This document shows, piece by piece, positions 54,349-63,900 of a DNA stretch of 64,000 nucleotides (position 1 is its first letter; each line of letters opens with the position of its first letter). The stretch is from UBA6168 sp964573725 (GTDB lineage Bacteria; Bacteroidota; Bacteroidia; Chitinophagales; Saprospiraceae), in assembly GCA_964573725.1 (NCBI GenBank), contig CAZNLJ010000005.1:97189-161188 (forward strand), given 5' to 3'. A model generated the notes under the pieces. The model worked only from the letters and a program-made list of their open reading frames with translations. It did not search any database and was not told where the DNA came from. Made by a program: the position numbers and the translations under genes.

Positions 54349-55449
54349 CTACCACCTGATCAGGTCCAGATTGATGTTTTTCCGGACCAATTCGATGGCG
54401 CGGTTGGCCTTGCCCAGGGTTTGGACGTTGATTTTCACTTCCATATGACTGATCTTGACGGCGGTGCCGTACGTATCCAAGGGGGTGGAGATGATCGGGA
54501 TACCGTGTTCGTGGACATAGTGTTCGTGGTCGAACCCATCGAGGCTGTGCACGTTCTTGCCATCGCCGGTGATGATGATACCCGCCAACGGAGAACCTTC
54601 GATACACTTGAGCTTACAAAGTTTTTGGATTGCCTGAACCGAATCGTTGAGCCGGTTCTTACTGGTGACAAGCAGCACCCCTTTTTCCTCCTCGAATTTA
54701 TGGCTCCCCATCAGGGAAGCGGCGACCACATTTTCGACGAGGTTGTTCAAGCCCTGCGGATTGGCGAGGATGCGGCCGTGGATAGCGGCACGGATGGTGT
54801 CCAGCAGGGGATACAACAAGGATTTGTCGAAGGGGAGGACACCCAGCAAAGGGATACCCCACTCGTTCAGTTTCATGCCGACATACCGGTTCACCTTGTC
54901 CAGTTTATCGGGAACGACCTTGTTGATGATGACGCCCGCCAGCCTGATTTGTTGCTCCTGGAAAAGTGCTTTGCAGAGGTTGATCCTGTCGATGGTATAC
55001 CCGATGCCACCTTCTACCACGAGGATGACGGGGGCATCGAGGAGTTCGGCCACTTGCGCGTTGGAAAGGTCGACCACGCTTCCGACGCCGGGATGTCCGG
55101 TTCCTTCGTACACGACCATTTCATACTCCGATTCGAGTATTTCTGCGGCATGAAGGATATCCTGCCTGTAGGTAAATGCCACCGGATGGTCCAGGTAAGC
55201 CTGGGTAGCTCCTTTCCCGAGGATGACCGGGCTGTGAATCTTGGCCACCAGGTCGAAATGCATCATCGTCGAAAAAAGCAGCGCATCCTTATCGACTTGC
55301 AGGTTTTCCAAATCGACGGCCTCTTGTCCGACCGGCTTGCAATACCCTACCCGGATCCCTTTTTGCCGGAAAGCGTGGACAATGCCCAGGGTGGTGGTGG
55401 TTTTACCGACATGTTGGTTGGTAGCGGCGATGTAGAGTCGTCTTTTCAT
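54349..55449 (-). CDS. BioD-like P-loop ATPase with DRTGG-type domain
   Basis: A 366-residue protein. The N-terminal 230 residues are a dethiobiotin-synthetase-like P-loop domain: Walker A AATNQHVGKTTTTLGI, VGYCKPVGQ, YEGTGHPGVGS and VVEGGIGYTIDRINL. The C-terminal part (about 240-350) resembles the DRTGG domain found in long phosphotransacetylases and CBS-DRTGG proteins (VLLVTSKNRLNDSVQAIQ, AGIIITGDGKN). There is no phosphotransacetylase catalytic domain, so it is a free-standing regulator-like form. Its substrate is unknown. The ATG overlaps the galK stop by four bases, so its translation is coupled to galK. Confidence 0.85.
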   Translation of the reverse strand: MKRRLYIAATNQHVGKTTTTLGIVHAFRQKGIRVGYCKPVGQEAVDLENLQVDKDALLFSTMMHFDLVAKIHSPVILGKGATQAYLDHPVAFTYRQDILHAAEILESEYEMVVYEGTGHPGVGSVVDLSNAQVAELLDAPVILVVEGGIGYTIDRINLCKALFQEQQIRLAGVIINKVVPDKLDKVNRYVGMKLNEWGIPLLGVLPFDKSLLYPLLDTIRAAIHGRILANPQGLNNLVENVVAASLMGSHKFEEEKGVLLVTSKNRLNDSVQAIQKLCKLKCIEGSPLAGIIITGDGKNVHSLDGFDHEHYVHEHGIPIISTPLDTYGTAVKISHMEVKINVQTLGKANRAIELVRKNINLDLIRW

Positions 55450-56573
55450 GACAGGTAAGCAGGTTGGGTGAAGGTACGCGCACCGTCACCGATGTGAACC
55501 GGGATCGGGGACAACATCCGGCCGAAAGCATCCGCGTAGTGGGCGGATGCAGCGGCGATGTATTCGTCCATGGCATCCCGGTGGACAAGCTGGATCGTAC
55601 ACCCCCCGAATCCCCCGCCCATCATGCGGCATCCGGCGACCTCCGTCCGCCGGGCGGCGAAATCCACCAGGCAATCCAGTTCCGGACAGCTTACTTCGAA
55701 GTCAGACCGCAGGCTTTGGTGGGATGCGTACAACAGCAGGCCGAGCGTTTCCCGGTCGCCGGTCTGCAGGGCCGCGACGGCCTTCCCTACCCTGTCGTTT
55801 TCCGTCACCACATGGCGGCATCGGCGATAGATGACCGGCGGTAGGATGGCTTCCGCCCTTTCCAAGTCAGCGGGCGACACATCGCGCAGCGCCACGATGT
55901 CGGGAAGTACCTGTTTCAACAGGGTGACCCCCGCTTCACATTCCCTTCTGCGGTCGTTGTACGCAGAAGTGGACAACTCGTGGGTGACGTTCGAATTGAG
56001 CAGCAGCAGGACGTAGGGATCCAGTTCCAAGGGGTGATAGCCATATTCGCCCGAGCGGCAATCCAGGAGCATGGCCATGCCGGCCTTTCCCATGGCGGAG
56101 GCGAACTGGTCCATGATACCGCAACGGGTGCCTGCGAATTGATGCTCCGCCCTTTGTGCCGCATGGACCAAGGACCATCGGTCCAATCCCAGCGAAAACA
56201 ATTCGTTCAATCCGAAGGCCAGGCTGCATTCGAGGGCGGCGGAGGAACTGAGTCCTGCGCCGATGGGAACATCTCCCCAACATTCCCCGCGGAATCCCTT
56301 GACCGAACAGCCCAGGGCCTTGAGTTCGGACACTACCCCGAGGATATAATTCTCCCAGCTCCCGGCCGGACGCCGCTGGAGGTCATCCAATCGGCAGGAC
56401 AACCGTTCTTTGCGATCTTTTGCCCAAACATCGATCCGGTCCTCGTCCGGATTAGCCTGGAGGGTGAAATGAAGCTGGCGGTCGATGGCGGCTGGAAGCA
56501 CCCAACCGTCATTGTAATCCGTATGTTCGCCGATCAGGTTGATCCGGCCGGGTGCACTGCTGACCACTACCAT
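55446..56573 (-). CDS. galK: Galactokinase
   Basis: A 375-residue GHMP kinase that phosphorylates galactose at C1. The substrate motif APGRINLIGEHTDYNDGW is only seven residues from the N-terminus. The ATP loop is GAGLSSSAALECSL (about 115), the catalytic Asp is in CGIMDQFASAMGK (about 160), and the C-terminal motif is GGGFGGCTIQLV. Compared with E. coli GalK about 20 N-terminal residues are missing. The promoter box lies just 22 bases upstream of the ATG at 56573, so this short start appears genuine. The frame remains open much further upstream, but that part is antisense to the next gene. Downstream it overlaps the BioD-like gene by four bases. Confidence 0.95.
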   Translation of the reverse strand: MVVVSSAPGRINLIGEHTDYNDGWVLPAAIDRQLHFTLQANPDEDRIDVWAKDRKERLSCRLDDLQRRPAGSWENYILGVVSELKALGCSVKGFRGECWGDVPIGAGLSSSAALECSLAFGLNELFSLGLDRWSLVHAAQRAEHQFAGTRCGIMDQFASAMGKAGMAMLLDCRSGEYGYHPLELDPYVLLLLNSNVTHELSTSAYNDRRRECEAGVTLLKQVLPDIVALRDVSPADLERAEAILPPVIYRRCRHVVTENDRVGKAVAALQTGDRETLGLLLYASHQSLRSDFEVSCPELDCLVDFAARRTEVAGCRMMGGGFGGCTIQLVHRDAMDEYIAAASAHYADAFGRMLSPIPVHIGDGARTFTQPAYLS

Positions 56574-56897
56574 ATGCGCTCGCTGATTTACGACCGAAGC
56601 TAACAATATTCGCCGGGATGGAGCCAATTCACGCGACCGAATATTTTCGGCATCGGTATTTTTAGCGGAAATGGCATCTCCGGCTGCAGGATCGCCATGT
56701 ATCAGTTTGCAGGATGAGCGGGGTCCCTGGCGTCCGGATACGTTTCCAATACATTTCAATACATCCCGGATAAGCGGTACATTTGGGACAGGCCCGGACA
56801 GGATCCACTTGATTTGGAAACATATGGCCGGACAAGACATATCCTCCGGAGCCGGCGTGTCCGATCCGTAGACCGCACCGCATGAAAAAAAGCAGAT
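56574..56897. other. Spacer between divergent galK and EEP-family gene
   Basis: 324 bases without a gene. It contains the galK promoter (56595-56627), and TATTTTTA (about 56656-56663) is a possible rightward -7 box. Nothing else specific was recognised. Confidence 0.5.
56595..56627 (-). promoter_or_regulatory. Promoter of galK
   Basis: On the minus strand TTG (56627-56625), a 22-base spacer and TAGCTTCG (56602-56595) resemble the Bacteroidota promoter, with one -7 mismatch and a slightly long spacer. It leaves a leader of about 15 bases. Confidence 0.4.
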
Positions 56898-57941
56898 ATG
56901 CCTTACTACAAACCTTTGAAGCAATGGGAGAACCAGGATGAAAAGGAGCGGGTCATCCGCCGCTTGCTGGTCCTGCGCGACAAAATACGCCGCGAGATTC
57001 CCGTCAAGACCGCCCGCAACAGCCTGTTGTTGGCGACCTGGAATATCCGGGAGTTCAAGGACAACCGGATGCCGGAAAGTTACCATTACCTGGCGGAGAT
57101 CATCGATGCCTTCGATTTTGTCGCCGTGCAGGAGGTGAGCTCCGACCTGGCCGGGCTTGAGCGGGTCATGTACCTGTTGGGCGGCCATTGGGACTACCTG
57201 GTCACCGATGCGACGGAAGGCTCCGCAGGTGGTGGGGAGCGGATGGCCTTCCTGTACGACAAGCGGAAGGTCACCTTCCGGAACATAGCCGGTGAAATTG
57301 TGCTTCCGCCGACGCTGCGGATCGATGAAGGGGCGGCACAGTTTGCCCGTACACCTTTCCTGGCGGCGTTCCAGGCAGGTTGGTTCAAATTTACCATCTG
57401 CACCGTCCATATTTTCTATGGGTCGTCCTCCCGCAACAGCGAAGGCATGCAACGCCGGATTGCGGAGATCTACGCCATTGGGAACTGGCTGCAGCGTAAG
57501 GCCAAACGCGAAAACACCAACTACATCCTCTTGGGGGATTTCAATATCGAAGACCCGGAACATCTGACGATGCAGGCATTGGAAGACACCGGGTTTTACA
57601 TTCCGGAGGCCTTGCGGGACAAGCCCACCGACCTGGGGCGGTCCAAATATTACGACCAGATCGCCTTCCGACCGGCGGAGGGCGGGATGGTCCAGTTCCG
57701 GGAAGACCAGCCGACCGCCGGAGCCTTCCATTTTGCCGATGCGGTCATGACCCCGGAGGACCTGGACACCTACCTACCCTATTTTGCGGAAAAAGTGGCC
57801 GGAAAAACAGCGCGGCAGGTACGCAATTATTATGAAAAGACCTGGCGGACCTTCCAGATATCGGACCATCTTCCGCTTTGGGTATCCTTGCGGATCGACT
57901 TCAGCGACGAGTACCTGCGTAAGCTGCTCCAGTCGGATTGA
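56898..57941 (+). CDS. Endonuclease/exonuclease/phosphatase (EEP) family protein
   Basis: A 347-residue protein without a signal peptide. EEP landmarks are LLLATWNIREF (about residue 43), the metal-binding Glu in FVAVQEVSSDL (about 76), ERMAFLYDKRKV, TVHIFYG, LLGDFNIEDP (about 215) and SDHLPLWVSLRI (about 322, catalytic His). The family includes exonuclease III, DNase I and sphingomyelinase-like enzymes; which substrate this one uses is unclear. The N-terminal 40 residues are charged and helical. It is divergent from galK and converges on the giant secreted protein gene, 33 bases away. Confidence 0.88.
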   Translation: MPYYKPLKQWENQDEKERVIRRLLVLRDKIRREIPVKTARNSLLLATWNIREFKDNRMPESYHYLAEIIDAFDFVAVQEVSSDLAGLERVMYLLGGHWDYLVTDATEGSAGGGERMAFLYDKRKVTFRNIAGEIVLPPTLRIDEGAAQFARTPFLAAFQAGWFKFTICTVHIFYGSSSRNSEGMQRRIAEIYAIGNWLQRKAKRENTNYILLGDFNIEDPEHLTMQALEDTGFYIPEALRDKPTDLGRSKYYDQIAFRPAEGGMVQFREDQPTAGAFHFADAVMTPEDLDTYLPYFAEKVAGKTARQVRNYYEKTWRTFQISDHLPLWVSLRIDFSDEYLRKLLQSD

Positions 57942-57974
57942 CCGGGGAGGCCGGCTTGACGGTTTCGGGCGGGC

Positions 57975-60900
57975 CTATCGGACCAGGGTAATGTCACCTT
58001 TGAACACAAAGGAGGAACCGTCCACCAATTCCAGAATGGTGAAGAAAGCGAAGACGGCGGGATCCATCGGTTGCTCCCGGAACGTACCGTCCCAACCGAA
58101 TCCCGGGTCGTTCGGGGGAAAGTCCTCGCGATAGTAGACATTGTCCCCCCAGCGGTCGAAAATCCGCAGTTCCCTGACGCGAACCACCTCCGGCCCCGCG
58201 TAGATGACAAAAATGTCATTGATGCCATCCCCATTGGGGGAAAAGGCATTGGGAACATAGACCAATGGATTTTGATTGACGTAGACGACGAGGTCGTCCG
58301 AAGCCTGGCAACCGTTGGTGTCGGTGACCACCACTTCGTACGTCGTCGTGACGAAGGGTTGGACTTCCGGTTGAAGGCACCCATTGCAAGGGATTTCCCC
58401 GACCGGCTCCCAGGCGACGGAAGCAATGGCCGAATAAGGTAGGGAGACCTGGGCGTCCAGGACGACCGTCTCGCCAAGTTGGATAAACAGGTCAGGGCCC
58501 AAGGATACATCCAGGGGCGGGAAAGCCGGCAGGTAGACCGTCGTGTCCCAGGAACAAGCGAATGCGTCCGACAAACTGACCTGGTAAACACCCGGCGGCA
58601 GCGCATCGAAAGTGGCTTGCGAGGAGGGTGGCGCACCGTTCAAGGAAAAACCGAAGGGCGGAGCGGCACCTTGGATATCGACTATTTGTATTTGCCCGTC
58701 CGATTGGTCGGCACAACTGGAAACGGCGACAATGGAGGCAGTGATGGCAGGAGGTTCAAGCACCACGACGGAATCCATGGCGATACACCCGTTGGCGAGG
58801 TTTCGGATCATGAGGAAGTAGTTTCCCGCTCCGCCGGCGAGAGCCTGCGGGGCATAAGGTGGGGAAAGCAGAATTCCCGATGCGTCTGTGGTCCATGACA
58901 AACTTATTCCCGTGTCGGGATACAGCCAATACGGGGCCAGTACGACATAATCCGACGCACAAGGCAGGAAAGCGGTATCCGGCAATTCCAGTTGCGGCGC
59001 ATCGAAATCCGTACCCACCCAGACGGAGTCCTGGTTGTTACAACCGTTGACGGTATCCAGGACGGAAAGGTAGTACCATCCTCCTTGGTCGACGGTAGGT
59101 GTCAGGGTTCCGGAATCGATGATTTGTGCCCCTGGCGGACCGGTCCATTGGATGACGATATTCAGGTTGCTATCGGAGCTGGTTCCATCCAGCATGACCG
59201 ACGGATGGAAGCAATTCAACATGGCGGGGTTTCCTGCAACCGCCATCGGATAAATCATGAGGTCTTCCAGAAAGATGGAATCGGAAGCGTTGCAGCCGGT
59301 CAGGGAGTCATAAGCCAGGAGTATGTAAAGGCCCGGTTCGACAACAGACAAAGAAAACTGGTCGGCGAGCGGAATCCCTTGGCCGTCGTACCAGACCAAG
59401 CCCAGGTTTGTGGCCGTTCCGTCCAGTTCCGCCGAGAGGATTACCTCGGAAGTGTAGCAATTCAGGAAACCGTCTGCGGAAATGGAGATATCGGGTTCCC
59501 CATTGTCAGCCACCACCCATACGGAATCCAGGAAAGAAGAGCAGCCTGACATCGGATCGAAAACCGTCAGCGTGTACAGTCCGGGAACACTGACCACCGG
59601 CATGGGGAGGTTTTGGTTGGCCGTTTCGATACCTGGCCCGTTCCAAATGAACATGGCATTCGGCGTATCGGAAGTACCGGTCAAGGTGACCGAAAGTTGG
59701 TCACAGGTAATCACTTGATCCGGCCCGGCACTGGCATCAGGGAAATCGGCGGCGGCGCCAACGAGGACCGTGTCAACATCCGTACAACCGTAAATATTGG
59801 TGAAGTCAAGCAGGTAGACACCTTCCAGGTCGACGGTAGGATTCGGCAAGCCCGCATTGGACAAATTGATACCAGGACCGCTCCAGGCGTAGGTTCCGGG
59901 AGTCGGGAAACCAGGACCAATGACAACAGGCACTTCCGTGCAACTCAAGGAGGTATCCGGACCCGCATCCGCCACCGCTATCGGAGCCGGCTGTACCAGG
60001 AAGCTGTCCGCACCGACGCATCCATTGTTATCAGTGACGGCGGCCCAATACCAGCCAGCCGAGGAGACCAGGGCGGAATCCACCGAGGACCCGTCGAACC
60101 AAGTGACCGATCCGGCGGAGACCGTGGCGAACAAGAAGGCGGATTGACCTTCGCAGAGCCAGTTGTCGCCGGATATTTCGATGAGCGGCAACGGGTTCAC
60201 AGCCAGCTGCAGGGTAATCATACTGTCACAACCCATGGCATCTTCCAGCGTGTCGAGATAAATACCTGGGCTATCGATAAGCGTTCCGTTGAAATCAAAG
60301 GAGGCTCCCTGGCAGATATCCGCCAGGACCAGCGTGTTGTTTGGCGGGAGGAAGGCAAGCTCCAACCGGTCGAGGCTGTCGCAACCGTTGAACGCCTGGA
60401 GCGTATCCACATAGCTTCCGGGCATCGAATACCAAGCATTGTTGAACGGGACCGAATCGCCGAAACAGGCCGTGACTGTGGTGGTTGCCATGGGCGTAGG
60501 CAGGACCGCCAGTTCCAATACAATGACACTGTCGCAGCCATGAACCGCTTGCAGCGTATCGAAATAGGTGCCCGGCAAGTTCAAAAGGGTACCATCGAAC
60601 AGATAGTCTTCTCCCTGGCAAATAACCACGGTCAGGTTCGTCTGGGGAACCGGCAGGACCGTTAGTGAGAGCTCCACCACGCTGTCGCAGCCCAAAAAGG
60701 AAGAAAGCGTATCGACATACACACCTTGCGAGTTGTAGGCGTTGTTACCGACCAGGAATACCTCGCCGGCACAGATGGATGCGACCACGGATTGTTGAAA
60801 GACAGGAAGAAAGGTCACATCATACAGGACCACACTATCGCAGCCGTTATCAGCCGGGAAAGTATCCGAATACACCCCGGGACTAGAAATCACCATTTCA

Positions 60901-63900
60901 TTCCAGAATAAGGACTCCCCTTCGCAAATTTCAGCCTGGATCCAGGTAGAGATAAGCGGCAAGGTATCCAACTTCAGGAACACGATACTATCACATCCAA
61001 GGAATGACTGCAAGGTATCCGGGTACGTACCCGGAAGCGAAAGTTCCGTCCCATTCCAGGAGAAAGAAGTTCCGGCACATATCCATGTCGAAAAAGAATC
61101 GACCGCAACGGGAAAAACAGTCAGCTCGAGGGTCAAAATGCTGTCACATCCCATGAAATTGACCAGCGTGTCGGTAAAAGTTCCGGCAGACTCCAGCCAT
61201 TGGCCTTGAAAAAAATAGGTCTCCCCTTCGCAGATATCAGCCTGGATAAGTTCATTGGTCGGTGGCATGACGGAGAGGTGCAAAATCGTCGTACTATCGC
61301 AACCGTTGGCTCCGGGGACAGTAGCGATATAAGTGCCCGAATCATGCAGGAATCCTGAATGGAAAAAGAAGGAATCCGATTCACAGATGAAGACGTCCAG
61401 TACCGTTTGGGAGATGGGAAGAACCTTCAACGTCAAGGAAACGATACTGTCGCAACCTTGTTGGGTGGTCAGGGTATCTACATACGTACCGGCAACGGTC
61501 AGGAGTGTGCCGTTGAAATCAAAAGTCTCACCGGCACAAACGGTCGCTTGGACGGCTACGGGTTGTACCGGGGTAACCGAGAGTGTCAGGACCACAAAGC
61601 TGTCGCAACCGGCGATGTTGACGAAAGCGTCCAGGTATGTACCGGCGGCAGTCAGCAAATTATTACCAAAAGCATAGGACCCACCCTGGCAGATCGAAGC
61701 GGTGATGTTGTTGATGAGAAAAGGAAGAATGGAAAGTTGGAGATTGACCACACTATCGCAACCGGCGGTACTGGTAAGAGTCTGGGAATAATTCCCGGGG
61801 GTCGTAAGAATCGTTCCATTAAAATTATAGAATTGGCCCAAGCAGATGGCGGCCTGAATATTCTCGGTCAGCACCGGCAAGACGGACAAATGTAAGGTCA
61901 GCACACCGTTACAACCCGAGGAATTCGGTACACCGTCGACATAAGTTCCGGAAGTATACAACAGCGTACCATTGAAATTATAAGATTCGCCGGCACAGAT
62001 GACCGCGGTGATGGTTTCCGAAGCAATCGGATCCACGGTCAGGTGCAGCGTCACGATACTATCGCATCCCGACGCGGAAGATAGCGTTGTGGTGTAGATA
62101 CCGGAAGTGGACAAGATGGTTCCGTTGAGGTTGTAAGTTTCCCCACTACATATCGTATCCAGGATGGTGCTGGATACAGGAGGCTGGATGAAGAGGAACA
62201 ATTCTACAATGCTATCACATCCGTTCCAACTTGTAATTGTATCCAGATAAGTACCTTCCGCATTAATTTCGTTACCATTGAAATTATAGGTCTCGCCTTC
62301 ACAAATGACTGCATTGACAAATTCGGATAAAGCGGGTTTCACGGCCAAGGATAGAGTCACGAGGCTGTCACAATCGGAACTCGTCGTAAAGTTAGCGGAG
62401 TAGATGCCGGCGGCGGAAATTTGGTTGCCAGCGAACAAATAGCTTCCGCCTTCGCAAATGGTCACGGAAACATTGGTGGCAGGTGCCGGAGTTACGACCA
62501 ACTCCAGGGTAACGATACTGTCGCAACCGGAGAAACTGGTAAGCGAGAAGCTGTAGGTACCGGCCGAAGAGAATTGCGTTCCATTGAAAGAAAAGGAAGC
62601 CCCTTCGCAGATGGTGGCGGAGACCGTCTCCGAGATTGTCGGGGATACGGTCAGTTCGAGTATGACGGTGCTGTCGCAGCCGGCGGAATTGAGCAATGTG
62701 ACCGCATAGGTACCGCTTGTCTGTAGGCTGTTTCCAAAGAACAGGAAAGACTTTCCTTCGCAGATTGTCGCCTGGATGGTTTCCGACTGTATGGGATTGA
62801 CAGTAAGTTCCAAAGTAACGAGGCTGTCACAACCGGCGGAATTAGGAATCAGCTGTACGTATGTTCCACTTCCGGTGAGGTTGATGCCGTTGAATTGATA
62901 AGACTCCCCCTCGCAAATAGACACTTGGATAGTGTCTGACAATGCAGGTGTAACGGTCAGGGCAAGCGTAACGATACTGTCGCAGCCAGAAAAACTGGTC
63001 AATGTATCGGTATAAATGCCATTCGTGGAGAGGGGGGAATCGTTAAAGAAGAACGTTGTCCCCTGGCATATGGTGGCGGAAAAGGACGCGGAAACTGCGG
63101 GATGGACCGTTAATGCAAGTGAGACGATGCTATCACAACCCGACAAACTGGTGAGGGAGTCCACATAATTGCCGGAAGCGCCGAGAGCGGTACCGTTGAA
63201 CATAAAGGTCTCGCCGGCGCAAATTTCTGTGGATATCGATTCCGATACAGCCTGATTGATGGTAAGTCCTAATGTGATGATGCTGTCGCAACCGGTAACG
63301 CTGGAAAGGATATAGGAATAAGTTCCGGGAACTATCAGGTTGACGCCATTGATTTGGAATGTATCTCCTTCGCATATTTTAGCAAAGATACTTTCCGAAA
63401 TGGCAGGCAATACCGTCAAATCCAGGTTCACGATACTGTCACATCCCAGATAGCTGCTGATGGTATCTACATAATTTCCGCCTGTATTAAGCTGGTTTCC
63501 ATGGAAGATGTAAGTCTCCCCCTGACAGATCGTAGCGGAAATATTTTCCGACAATACCGGATTGACCGTCAGCGTCAAAGTGACGATGCTATCGCAGCCC
63601 GTTGTGCTGGCAAGTGTGTCGACGTAAGTGCCGGCGCTGTTGAGGTCCGTGCCGTTGAAGGAGAAGGTTTCTCCTTCGCAGATGGTAGCGGAGATATTTT
63701 CCGAAACCACTGGATTGACCGTCAGTGCCAAGGTGATGATGCTGTCGCAGCCTGTTGTGCTGGAAAGTGTGTCGATGTAAGTGCCGGCGGAGTTGAGGTC
63801 CGTGCCGTTGAAGGAGAAGGTTTCTCCTTCGCAGATCGTAGCGGAGATCGCTTCCGAGACAATCGGGTTCACCGTCAATGCCAGGAAAACGATGCTGTCG

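Noticed and set aside
56574..57731. A long N-terminal extension of galK
   Set aside because: It is antisense to the EEP-family gene and upstream of the galK promoter box. The galactokinase motif begins right after the ATG at 56573.
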